From: Thermomicrobiales bacterium
GTDB lineage: Bacteria > Chloroflexota > Chloroflexia > Thermomicrobiales > UBA6265
Assembly (NCBI GenBank): GCA_019637585.1
Contig: JAHBVL010000008.1
Span: 1-64,000, forward strand
Length of the DNA stretch: 64,000 nucleotides
Direction of reading: 5' to 3'
Program-made: the position numbers and the translations under genes
Part shown: one piece after another, positions 51,472 to 58,877 of the stretch
Numbering within the stretch: position 1 is the first letter of the stretch
Layout of the letters: each line of letters begins with the position of its first letter
Notes under the pieces: model-generated
The model's input: the letters and a program-made list of their open reading frames with translations, nothing else
Databases searched by the model: none
Told to the model about the DNA's origin: nothing

Positions 51472-52110
51472 TCAGGCTGTTCGCCTCGTTCCTGAATCAT
51501 ACGTGGCGTGGTTCCCAAAGGTCACCCAACCTCGCCGGACCGCTGTCAGCAGCGCCTGGACCCGATCCTCGACGTCGAGTTTTCGGAAAACCGACGTCAT
51601 GTGGTTCTTCACCGTCTTTTCCGTGACGAAAAGCGCCTCCGCGATCTCCCGATTCGAATAGCCCTGAGCCACGCAATCGAGAATCTCTAGTTCGCGCGTC
51701 GAGAGAGGCAGCAGGTTCGAGGTCTGCGAAACCCTGCTCGATTTGGCCAGGCAGCGCTGAATCACAGTTGCCAATTCCGCCGGCTCGACAGCCCGGCTGA
51801 CGATCCCGGCCGCTCCCGCTTGCCGCGCCATCTGGGCGGCCTCCGGTGTGATCTCCGACACCATAGCGACAGCCGCACAGGGAAGCCGCATCGCGGCCAG
51901 AGAGCTGATCAGGGTCATACCCGTCAGTCCTGGCAACGTATGGGAGACCAGCGCCACGTGAGGTCGCGCTTCCGTCGTCAGTTGCAGTGCCTGGTGTGCC
52001 GCGTCGACATCCCCCACCACCCGAAACTGGGGGAAGTCCTGCACCACGGCACAGATCCCCTGGCGGAAGAGCGGCTGTTCATCCACGATCAGCAAACGGC
52101 GCACGAGCAT
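51472..52110 (-). CDS. Atypical NarL/LuxR-family response regulator lacking the phospho-acceptor
   Basis: 212 residues: receiver-like domain (1-120) and LuxR-type helix-turn-helix (STRELEILDCVAQGYSNREI, TEKTVKNHM). In the receiver the phospho-acceptor Asp is replaced by Ser (VALVSHTLPG, position 56), and the conserved Lys by Arg (GIVSRA, position 106). The D10/E11 acidic pair and S85 remain. It should therefore work without phosphorylation, by ligand or protein contact. No histidine kinase is nearby. Downstream is the B3/4 gene. Confidence 0.9.
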   Translation of the reverse strand: MLVRRLLIVDEQPLFRQGICAVVQDFPQFRVVGDVDAAHQALQLTTEARPHVALVSHTLPGLTGMTLISSLAAMRLPCAAVAMVSEITPEAAQMARQAGAAGIVSRAVEPAELATVIQRCLAKSSRVSQTSNLLPLSTRELEILDCVAQGYSNREIAEALFVTEKTVKNHMTSVFRKLDVEDRVQALLTAVRRGWVTFGNHATYDSGTRRTA

Positions 52111-52445
52111 ACGGTTCGACTCCAGACGGCACGCCGGTCAATTCGGCAGCATGCAGAAACCGTAAAGGAAGAAAAACGGTGGGGGTATGAGTCAGAGGGT
52201 GGGTATACCGGCAAACAGGAGTACTAGTACGTACATAGGAAGTCTGTTCTGTGAACATCCCATTACGAGTCTAGGAACCTGCTCGGCACGAAAAAGGACC
52301 GTCATCCTGAGCAACGCGAAGGATCTCCTGCCGCAGCAGTCTTCAGGGAGACGACTGGTGCGGCAGAAAAGGCGTAGCCTCGCCATTTATGGCGTTTTCG
52401 CGCGCGGCAGAATTCCGGGAAATCGAGGGGGATCGACGTGTGATC
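52111..52445. other. Intergenic region with truncated repeat
   Basis: 335 bp between the response regulator and tRNA-Cys. The first 190 bp are AT-rich for this genome and may hold the response-regulator promoter. A truncated GTCATCCTGAGC-family element lies at about 52300-52370. No gene seen. Confidence 0.7.
52300..52370. repeat. Truncated GTCATCCTGAGC-family element
   Basis: It shares GGATCTCCTGCCGCAGCAG and CAGGGAGACGA with the element at 2167-2270 but lacks the right-hand end. Confidence 0.7.
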
Positions 52446-52519
52446 TGGAGGCGCCAGGCGGATTCGAACCGCCGATCAGGGTTTTGCAGACCCGTGCCTT
52501 ACCGCTTGGCTATGGCGCC
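52446..52519 (-). tRNA. tRNA-Cys (anticodon GCA)
   Basis: Read on the minus strand it begins GGCGCCATAGCC and folds into a cloverleaf. It has a 7-bp acceptor stem (GGCGCCA/TGGCGCC), anticodon loop CTGCAAA giving anticodon GCA, T-loop GGTTCGAATCC, discriminator U73 (a cysteine identity base) and an encoded CCA end (52448-52446). An extended -10, TGGTACACT (52544-52536), lies 16 nt before its 5' end, with no clear -35. Confidence 0.95.
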
Positions 52520-52671
52520 GTTCAGGGCACCGGTGAGTGTACCATGCCGCCCGTTCCACCCGGCCCGCACCCCCCTCTTTTCTTCCAGGCGGACCGCCAC
52601 AGGCGGCCATTCGCACGACCCGCCACAAGTACAATGCAAAGCGATATGGGAATGTCGGAGGAGTACGAACC

Positions 52672-53940
52672 GTGGGCGGATCAGAACGAAACGCGGAAGC
52701 CAAGCAGACACTGTTCGACGCGATCGATCAGCGTCACGACGAGCTGGTCGAAACCATCGCCAGTCTGGTCCGCATACCGAGTCTGCTCGGCGACGAACGG
52801 CCCGTCCAGGAGTGGGTGGCCGGCCACATGGAGGGATCCCGTCTCTCGCCCGAGCTCTGGGAGATCGACGATTCGGTTCTCACACTGCCAAACGCCGGCA
52901 ACAGTGGGGTTCCCTTCGCCGGACGACCGAATGTCACGGGGCGACGCCCCGGCAAAGGCGGTGGTCGCTCACTGATCCTCAACGGTCATGTCGACGTAGT
53001 CAGCCCCGATCCGGTCGACGCCTGGTCCTACGATCCCTGGGCCGCGACGATCGCCGGCAACCGGATGTTCGGTCGCGGCGCCAACGACATGAAGAGCGGC
53101 GTCGGCATGAACCTGATGCTGCCTCGCCTGCTGGCCGATAGCGGCATCGATCTGCTGGGTGACCTGACGGTGCACAGCGTCATCGAGGAGGAATGCACCG
53201 GCAACGGCTCGCTGGCGGCATCGCTGCGCGACCGGGCCGACGCGGCATTGGTCACCGAACCGCTCGGCGACACGATCGTCACCGGGCACCTGGGGGTCAT
53301 CTGGTTTCGCGTCCATATCACCGGTCAGTCGGCCCACGCCGGGTGGGCGTGGCAGGGCGTCAACGCCATCACCAAATCGATTCCGGTGATGCAGGCGCTG
53401 CAGCAGCTCGATGCCGACTTCAACGTCGATGTCCACCCCCTCTTCGCCCATCTCCACCACCCGGTCAATCTGAACATCGGCGTCATCACCGGTGGCGACT
53501 GGCCATCAACCGTGCCGGGCGCCTGCGACCTGCACTGCCGGGTCAGTCTCTATCCTGGCACCACCGTCCCCGAGCTTCGCGCCACGATCGAACAGGCGAT
53601 TGCCGCGGCAGCAGCAGGTGACGAATGGCTCGCCGCCCACCCGCCGGTCCTCACGTGGGATGGCTTCCAGACCGAAGGCGTTCTCCTGGATCAGGACTCC
53701 GACTTCGTGAGGGTGCTCGACGCCGCGAACCAGGAAGTCACCGGACGCCCTCTCGGCCGGGAAGTCGGCACCGCGGTCAACGACATGCGCTACTACCTCT
53801 TCGCTGGCGTCCCGTCGACATGCTTTGGCGCTGACGGCGGCGACAGCCACGCCGCAGACGAGTGGCTCGATCTCGATTCCCTCCAGCCGGCAATGAAAAC
53901 GATGGCCGCATTCATCGTCGACTGGTGCGGAGTGGCGTGA
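52672..53940 (+). CDS. M20-family metallopeptidase (ArgE/DapE-like)
   Basis: Zinc amidohydrolase of 422 residues. Metal ligands: LNGHVDVV, GANDMKSGV, VIEEECTGNG (catalytic Glu pair) and GDSHAADEWL. The dimerisation domain contains GQSAHAGWAWQG. Overall it resembles acetylornithine deacetylase/succinyl-diaminopimelate desuccinylase-like peptidases, but the exact substrate is unclear without arg or dap neighbours. GTG 52672 is chosen because GGAGGAG lies about 9 nt upstream; a longer frame would run to the tRNA promoter. TACAAT at 52630-52635 is a possible -10. Confidence 0.88.
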   Translation: MGGSERNAEAKQTLFDAIDQRHDELVETIASLVRIPSLLGDERPVQEWVAGHMEGSRLSPELWEIDDSVLTLPNAGNSGVPFAGRPNVTGRRPGKGGGRSLILNGHVDVVSPDPVDAWSYDPWAATIAGNRMFGRGANDMKSGVGMNLMLPRLLADSGIDLLGDLTVHSVIEEECTGNGSLAASLRDRADAALVTEPLGDTIVTGHLGVIWFRVHITGQSAHAGWAWQGVNAITKSIPVMQALQQLDADFNVDVHPLFAHLHHPVNLNIGVITGGDWPSTVPGACDLHCRVSLYPGTTVPELRATIEQAIAAAAAGDEWLAAHPPVLTWDGFQTEGVLLDQDSDFVRVLDAANQEVTGRPLGREVGTAVNDMRYYLFAGVPSTCFGADGGDSHAADEWLDLDSLQPAMKTMAAFIVDWCGVA

Positions 53941-53972
53941 GGGGCATTGGTCAAAGGGAAATGGGAAATGGA

Positions 53973-54053
53973 TTCCCCCCTCTCCCGCGGTCGGGAGAGG
54001 GGCTGGGGGTGAGGGACGTTCCCGCGGTCGGAAGAGGGGCCGGGGGTGAGGGA
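53973..54053. repeat. CTCTCCCG repeat, full plus half copy
   Basis: A full hairpin copy (53973-54014) is followed about 37 bp on by a copy lacking the outer CCCTCT part of one arm. Confidence 0.85.
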
Positions 54054-54073
54054 CTTTCCGCTCCCAATCCTAT

Positions 54074-54182
54074 CGTCATCCCGAGCCGGGCCGAGGGACC
54101 TCTCGTTCGCGTGAGCCGGGTCGCCCATCTGCAGCGTGGCCAGGTCCGAACGAGAGATTTCTCCACTTCGGTCGAAATGACG
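54074..54182. repeat. Inverted-repeat element (CGTCAT...ATGACG family), copy 2
   Basis: It starts CGTCATCCCGAGCCGGGCCG and ends TCGGTCGAAATGACG. Its reverse complement closely matches copy 3 at 57411-57518, including the internal GGCCACGCTGCAGATGGGC. Confidence 0.85.
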
Positions 54183-54333
54183 AAAGGGGACGGTCGGAGT
54201 GGAGAAGCGGGGATTCTTCGGGCGGATTGTCGGCTGACCCTCTATACTCCATTGGCCGTCGAAATGTCTGACGGTTTTGTACAAGCCGCGTCCACGATGA
54301 ACGTGGCCGGCCCACGGTGGGAGCAACACGGTA

Positions 54334-54564
54334 ATGCTCAATCTTTCGGCTGCTGATACACGCGTTTTTCTGTTCCACAGCCCCGGCGCGGCTACGGATC
54401 CCAAAGCAGCGATGGACAGCGTCAACAACTGGCTGAGTCGGGACCGCTCCACTGGGCAGTACCCGAACCTGAAAATCGCCGACATCTCCATCACGCCCGA
54501 CGGCAGTGGTGGCGTCTACACCGTCGTGATCTGCAGTCTCGGTGAGCCACGCACGGCTGACTAA
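54334..54564 (+). CDS. Small hypothetical protein before the ATP-grasp gene
   Basis: 76-residue soluble protein with an alpha/beta pattern (NNWLSRDRSTGQYPNLKIAD, then ISITPDGSGGVYTVVICSLG). No known motif, signal or membrane segment. It ends 25 bp before the ATP-grasp start, so the two may be one operon. It does not look like a repetitive precursor peptide. It could be a small regulatory or cofactor-binding protein. Confidence 0.6.
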   Translation: MLNLSAADTRVFLFHSPGAATDPKAAMDSVNNWLSRDRSTGQYPNLKIADISITPDGSGGVYTVVICSLGEPRTAD

Positions 54565-54589
54565 CCCGTCGAATTCGGAGTCGAAAACC

Positions 54590-55843
54590 ATGGAACAGCG
54601 CCCGCGAGTCATTCTGCTCGCGGGCGCTGGTTCGTATCGGTGCGCTCCCTTCCGCCGGGCGGCTGAGCGACTGGGTATCGACGTCATCGAAGCGGAAGAT
54701 ATCCCTCAACCATTGGGCGCGCTCTGGTCGTCCGATCTGGCCATCGACTATCTCGATGCCGACAGAGCTGCGGAGGCAGTTGCCGCAGCCTCTGACGCTT
54801 CCGGCGCATCGGCAATTCTGGCGCTCGACGATAGCGCGACGCTGGTCGCTGCCCACGCCAGCGAGAGAGCGGGCCTACCCCACAACGATCCCCGGGCATC
54901 GCTGGCCGCTCGAGACAAACGAGTGATGCGGGAAGCGCTGCGGGTTGCGGGCGCGCCGACCCCCTGGTTCATCCCACTGAGGCTCGATGCGGATCTCGAC
55001 GAGGTCGCCGGCGCCATCACCTACCCCTGCGTCGTAAAACCAACCCGTCTTTCCGGCAGCCGGGGTGTGATTCGGGCGAACAACCGCGACGAGCTGGACG
55101 CCGCTTTCGCGCGAGTGAACAGCATTCTGCGAAGCGAACAGGCGAGCGACGATCACGACCAGATTCTCATCGAAGCGTATCTACCGGGGGAGGAAGTGGC
55201 CGTCGAGGGCATTCTGACCACGGGAGCGTTGACGGTTCTGGCGATTTTCGACAAACCCGATCCCCTGGTTGGCCCCTTTTTCGAGGAGACGATCTACGTC
55301 ACCCCATCGCGGCACTCACCCCTGCTCCAGGAGCGCATTCATGCCCGAACCGCCGAAGCGGCGGCGGCGCTCGGCATCAAGCAGGGGCCAGTCCATGCCG
55401 AGCTGCGGCTGAGCGATGCAGACGCCTGGGTCATCGAAATCGCGGGACGGTCGATCGGCGGGCTCTGTTCGACGATTCTCGAATTCAGCGCCGGCCAATC
55501 GCTGGAAGAGTTGATCCTGCGCAACGCCATTGGTCAGCCGATCGATGACGCGATGCTGCGCGACGATGCGGCGGGCGTCATGATGATTCCGATTCCGCGC
55601 AGCGGTGTTCTCAAACGCGTCGACGGCATCGACGACGCCCGCCGGGTGCCGGGCATCACGGGCATCGAGATCAGCTACCGCCTCAACACACCAATCGACG
55701 CGTTGCCAGAAGGCGCCGCCTACCTCGGCTTCATCTTTGCCCGCGGAAGCTCTCCAGCCTGGGTCGAGTCACGCCTCCGCGAAGCTCATGCACTGCTGAG
55801 CATCCGGATCGATCCGCTCTTGCCCGTGATGCGGGTCGGGTGA
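54590..55843 (+). CDS. ATP-grasp carboxylate-amine ligase
   Basis: 417-residue ligase that activates a carboxylate as acyl-phosphate for attack by an amine. Recognisable parts: N-terminal Rossmann-like start VILLAGAGSYRCAPFRRA, ATP-grasp ITYPCVVKPTRLSGSRGV, IEAYLPGEEVAVEG and the Mg-binding HAELRLSDADAWVIEIAGR. The layout is like L-amino-acid ligases and carnosine-synthase-type enzymes, not PurK or CarB. Substrates unknown. ATG 54590 is preceded by GGAG. It ends 14 bp from the convergent YggX-like gene. Confidence 0.85.
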   Translation: MEQRPRVILLAGAGSYRCAPFRRAAERLGIDVIEAEDIPQPLGALWSSDLAIDYLDADRAAEAVAAASDASGASAILALDDSATLVAAHASERAGLPHNDPRASLAARDKRVMREALRVAGAPTPWFIPLRLDADLDEVAGAITYPCVVKPTRLSGSRGVIRANNRDELDAAFARVNSILRSEQASDDHDQILIEAYLPGEEVAVEGILTTGALTVLAIFDKPDPLVGPFFEETIYVTPSRHSPLLQERIHARTAEAAAALGIKQGPVHAELRLSDADAWVIEIAGRSIGGLCSTILEFSAGQSLEELILRNAIGQPIDDAMLRDDAAGVMMIPIPRSGVLKRVDGIDDARRVPGITGIEISYRLNTPIDALPEGAAYLGFIFARGSSPAWVESRLREAHALLSIRIDPLLPVMRVG

Positions 55844-55857
55844 AGCTGGCCGACAGC

Positions 55858-56193
55858 TTATTTCTTCCTCGCCGGGCCGCCGCCCTTGCCTCCACCCGCT
55901 CCCGGCGGAACCCAGCCTTCCGGCATCCGGGCATGTTCGCCGAAGAAGAACTCCTCCATCTGCTCGCGCAGGATGCGGCGAGTCTCCGGATCAGCGGGGT
56001 TCAGACCATAGTGATTGATCAGAATCGTCATGTGCGGCTGCCAGAGCGCGAACCCCTCCGCCGACACATGCTCGTAGATACGCTGTCCCAATTCACCGGG
56101 GACCGGCGGGCGGTCCAGACCGGGAAGATCGCGCCCCAGCTTGACGCATGAGACGATCCGGGCGTCCGGGTTTTCCTGTTGTTGATCGGTCAC
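55858..56193 (-). CDS. YggX-like Fe(II)-trafficking protein with C-terminal tail
   Basis: Over about 75 residues it follows YggX: ARIVSCVKLGRDLPGLDRPP, then PGELGQRIYEHVSAEGFALW and MTILINHYGLNPADP. The conserved Cys lies in VSCVKLG. YggX protects iron-sulfur clusters and manages labile iron. This copy has about 25 extra residues, Gly/Lys-rich at the end. GTG 56193 has GGGAG 5 nt upstream; GTG 56199 is the alternative. The promoter region is shared with the divergent formyltransferase gene. Confidence 0.85.
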   Translation of the reverse strand: MTDQQQENPDARIVSCVKLGRDLPGLDRPPVPGELGQRIYEHVSAEGFALWQPHMTILINHYGLNPADPETRRILREQMEEFFFGEHARMPEGWVPPGAGGGKGGGPARKK

Positions 56194-56269
56194 GTTCACT
56201 CCCAACATTCTATCGACGGTAGTGTAGGCTGAACCAGCCGGTCGCACGATAGAGGTCGGGTGAAGACGG

Positions 56270-57262
56270 GTGAATGTCACATTTTTCGGGCGCCACTGCC
56301 GCTTCTCCGCGCGGATTCTGAGCGCACTGCTCGAACATGGTCACCATGTCGGACTGATCGTTTTGCCGGGCCGGCCAGGCACCGGCGCGCGAATCGCGCA
56401 AAGCCCTTCGGCGAAGCCACGGCTTGCTCTCACCCCGGTGGATCGCTCCGTCGCCGCGCTCCCCACGGTCAGCAGTCTCGCCTGGTCAGCGGGAGTCAAA
56501 GTCGCCGAAGTGAGCAGGGAAGAGCTGGAGAGCATTCCGCTGCGTTATCGCGAGCTGTCCACGGGCATCGCAGTTTCGGCCTGCTATCCCTGGCGGCTCC
56601 CCGAAAATGTTCTCGATGCGCCGCCAGCTGGCGCAGTCAACGTTCATCCCTCGCTCTTGCCCGCGCATCGAGGTCCCGATCCGGTCTTCTGGACACTCCA
56701 CGCCGGCGACCGTATGACCGGCTCGACCATTCACCAGATGACCGGCCGGCTCGATGGCGGTCCGATTCTGGCCCAACGACCGCTGGAGATCCCCCTGCGC
56801 ATTCGTTACCACGACCTGGAACAGCAATTGGTCGACCTCGGCGCACACCTGCTCTGCGAAACACTCGATCGCATCGCCACCGGCGCATCAAGCGCTATCG
56901 AACAGGCAGATACAGATGAGTCCTTCGAGGACTTCCCCAGTCGAACCGATCTCCAAATCGACCCAACCTGGCCCGCGGAACGCGCATTTCGCTTCGTCTA
57001 CGGCGCCGGAGCGTCGCATGGCCCGATCACACTCCTCCTACCAGACGGCGAGACCCGTCTCCTGCGCGACGCTCTCACGCTGCGGACAGGCAAGCAACCC
57101 CATCTGCCAGACGGCAAGACCCGTCTCCCTCACGACGCCCTCGCCCTACGGACAGGCAAGCAACCCCTTCCTGCCGAATCAGATGGCGACGGTCGTGTGG
57201 CGGTCCAGTTTTCCGATGGCGTCGTGGTATTTCGTGAATCGGCACAGGGCGCAAGCGGCTAG
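56270..57262 (+). CDS. Formyltransferase-family protein with an internal duplicated insert
   Basis: 330 residues resembling methionyl-tRNA formyltransferase: N-terminal MNVTFFGRHCRFSARILSAL, the catalytic AVNVHPSLLPAHRGPDP (Asn and His) and the Asp site STIHQMTGRLDGGPIL. The middle matches the family, but the C-terminal OB-fold region is interrupted by two 22-residue repeats (LPDGETRLLRDALTLRTGKQ and a near copy) coded by a 66-bp tandem duplication (57041-57172). It may be true Fmt or a nucleotide-sugar formyltransferase. GTG start. Divergent from the YggX-like gene. Confidence 0.8.
   Translation: MNVTFFGRHCRFSARILSALLEHGHHVGLIVLPGRPGTGARIAQSPSAKPRLALTPVDRSVAALPTVSSLAWSAGVKVAEVSREELESIPLRYRELSTGIAVSACYPWRLPENVLDAPPAGAVNVHPSLLPAHRGPDPVFWTLHAGDRMTGSTIHQMTGRLDGGPILAQRPLEIPLRIRYHDLEQQLVDLGAHLLCETLDRIATGASSAIEQADTDESFEDFPSRTDLQIDPTWPAERAFRFVYGAGASHGPITLLLPDGETRLLRDALTLRTGKQPHLPDGKTRLPHDALALRTGKQPLPAESDGDGRVAVQFSDGVVVFRESAQGASG
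57041..57172 (+). repeat. In-frame 66-bp tandem duplication inside the formyltransferase gene
   Basis: Two units begin CCAGACGG at 57041 and 57107. They share CAAGCAACCCC at the end and inner hairpin halves (AGACGG/CCGTCT). 66 bp equals 22 codons, so the reading frame is kept. Confidence 0.9.
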
Positions 57263-57410
57263 CCTCCCCGAAGGAAACACCCGCGTAGGGGCGCACGGCG
57301 TGCGCCCTCTCATCCGCAGCGACCATCATCCCGGCCCCCTACTTCGCCAGTCCGACTGTCTCCATGGTCATTCCGACCTCCGCCCTCACGTCATTCCGAC
57401 CTCTCCCTCA

Positions 57411-57518
57411 CGTCATTTCGACCAAAGTGGAGAAATCTCTCGTTCGGGCCTGGCCACGCTGCAGATGGGCCTCCGGCCTACCCCAACGAGAGGTCCCTCG
57501 ACCCGGCTCGGGATGACG
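57411..57518. repeat. Inverted-repeat element (CGTCAT...ATGACG family), copy 3
   Basis: Begins CGTCATTTCGACCAAAGTGG and ends GGCTCGGGATGACG, inverted relative to copy 2. Two extra copies of the left end (GTCATTCCGACCTC) lie just upstream. Confidence 0.85.
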
Positions 57519-57530
57519 ATGGGATTGGGC

Positions 57531-57617
57531 GCGGGATATCCCTCACCCCCGGCCCCTCTCCCGACCGCGGGATATCCCTCACCCCCAGCCCCTCTCCCGA
57601 CCGCGGGAGAGGGGGGA
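57531..57617. repeat. CTCTCCCG repeat, 36-bp tandem array
   Basis: Units start GCGGGATATC at 57531 and 57567, with a final GCGGGAGAGG at 57603, an exact 36-bp period. Only the last unit completes the hairpin. Confidence 0.88.
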
Positions 57618-57654
57618 ATCCATTTCCCTTTGCCCTTTGCCCTTTGCCCTTTGC

Positions 57655-58755
57655 CTACACCGACCGAAACATAATCATCGGCTTCCGCGGCTTCTTGATC
57701 GCCTCGACACTGAGCCGCCCTGCGACACGTGCGGCCGCGTGGGTGAAGGCTTGGGCGGTCGCGGAGTCGGGATCGGCGAGAACGGCCGGTTTTCCGGTGT
57801 CGCCGCCTGTCACGATGCCCGGTTCGATGGGAATCTGGCCCAGGAGCTCGACGCCGTTCTCCATGGCGATGCGCATGCCGCCGCCACTGCTGAAAATGTG
57901 ATGGGTCTCATTGCACGACGGGCAAATGAAGCCACTCATGTTCTCGATGATGCCAAGCACAGGAGTCTTGACCTCTTCGAACATCTTGAGCCCCTTCAGC
58001 GCGTCGGCAAGGGCTACCTCCTGGGGGGTGGTGACGATGACGGCGCCGGAAATCGGAATCTTCTGCGCGAGCGTGAGCTGTACATCGCCGGTGCCCGGCG
58101 GCAGGTCGACGATCAGGTAGTCGAGCTCGCCCCAGTCCACATCATTGAGAAATTGGGTGATCAGCTGCGCCACGAGCGGTCCGCGCCAGATCAGCGCCTT
58201 CTCCGGATCGAGAATGAACCCGATGCTCATCAGCTTCACGCCATACGCTTCGAGCGGCACGATCCGCTGTTCTCGCATGAGTGGCCGTCCATGCGCACCC
58301 ATCATGAGCGGGATGCTCGGGCCATAGACATCGGCGTCGAGCAGGCCCACGCTGGCCCCACCCTTCGCCAGTGCGGTGGCGATGTTGACGGCGACGGTCG
58401 ATTTGCCCACACCACCCTTGCCGGAGGCCACCGCGACTGCGTTCTTGACCCCTTTGATCGGTTGCGCGTCGCTCCTGCCCGTACCACTCGACCGGACCCG
58501 GAACGACCAGTCGATCTGCACATCGCCGAGATCCACGGCGGGTGTCAGCGCCGCCCGGATCTGCCGTTCGATCTTCTCCTGATGGGGCGAGAGCGGAGAG
58601 AGCATTTCGATGCTGATCACGGTGCTGCCGTTTTGCTGGACAACATCCTTCACCAGACCCAGATCGACCATTCCCTGGCCGGTTTCCGGTTCGACGACCG
58701 GCCGCAACAGGTCGATAACCTGCTCTTTGGCGGCCGAAACGTGAGACTGAGACAT
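57655..58755 (-). CDS. mrp: Mrp/ApbC-family iron-sulfur cluster carrier ATPase
   Basis: P-loop ATPase that carries Fe-S clusters to apo-proteins. 366 residues: N-terminal MIP18-like domain (VDLGLVKDVVQQNGS), deviant Walker A SGKGGVGKSTVAVNIA, DADVYGPSIP, IVDLPPGTGDVQLTLAQ, GIIENMSGFICPSC (the CxxC cluster site) and a basic tail. ATG 58755 has AAGGA upstream. The gene is divergent from the alpha/beta hydrolase and convergent, across repeats, with the formyltransferase. YggX-like and DtxR-like genes in the window also concern iron. Confidence 0.94.
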   Translation of the reverse strand: MSQSHVSAAKEQVIDLLRPVVEPETGQGMVDLGLVKDVVQQNGSTVISIEMLSPLSPHQEKIERQIRAALTPAVDLGDVQIDWSFRVRSSGTGRSDAQPIKGVKNAVAVASGKGGVGKSTVAVNIATALAKGGASVGLLDADVYGPSIPLMMGAHGRPLMREQRIVPLEAYGVKLMSIGFILDPEKALIWRGPLVAQLITQFLNDVDWGELDYLIVDLPPGTGDVQLTLAQKIPISGAVIVTTPQEVALADALKGLKMFEEVKTPVLGIIENMSGFICPSCNETHHIFSSGGGMRIAMENGVELLGQIPIEPGIVTGGDTGKPAVLADPDSATAQAFTHAAARVAGRLSVEAIKKPRKPMIMFRSV

Positions 58756-58877
58756 GCACGGTATCCTTGCACTGAGGATCGAATGACGGGCACTCGGAGG
58801 TGGCTTGTGGCCGGTGAGCAGCCCGTCGGGATTGTACACCTCGCACTCTTTTTGACCCGAGTTCAGGACCACCGGCG

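Larger units (their letters stand above)
53941..54333. other. Repeat-filled intergenic region
   Basis: 393 bp containing a full plus a partial CTCTCCCG repeat (53973-54053) and one CGTCAT element (54074-54182). TATACT at 54243-54248 is a possible -10 for the gene at 54334. No gene seen. Confidence 0.75.
57263..57654. other. Repeat-filled convergent gap
   Basis: 392 bp between convergent genes. Contents in order: hairpin GGGCGCAC-GGC-GTGCGCCC (57289-57307), loose CGTCATTCCGA ends (57366-57410), the CGTCAT element (57411-57518), CTCTCCCG repeats (57531-57617) and a CCCTTTG run (about 57624-57652). No gene seen. Confidence 0.8.

Noticed and set aside
52187-52975. Protein-coding frame running through the tRNA-Cys region
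   Set aside because: Its most protein-like segment is the translated antisense of the tRNA, a common annotation artefact.
54334-54564. Graspetide-type precursor for the ATP-grasp gene
   Set aside because: It lacks repeated Thr/Ser-Glu/Asp core motifs and looks like a folded domain; kept only as a general pairing observation.
57278-57310. Rho-independent terminator after the formyltransferase gene
   Set aside because: The GGGCGCAC/GTGCGCCC hairpin is good, but the following bases (TCTCATCCG) are not a U tract; treated as a repeat hairpin.
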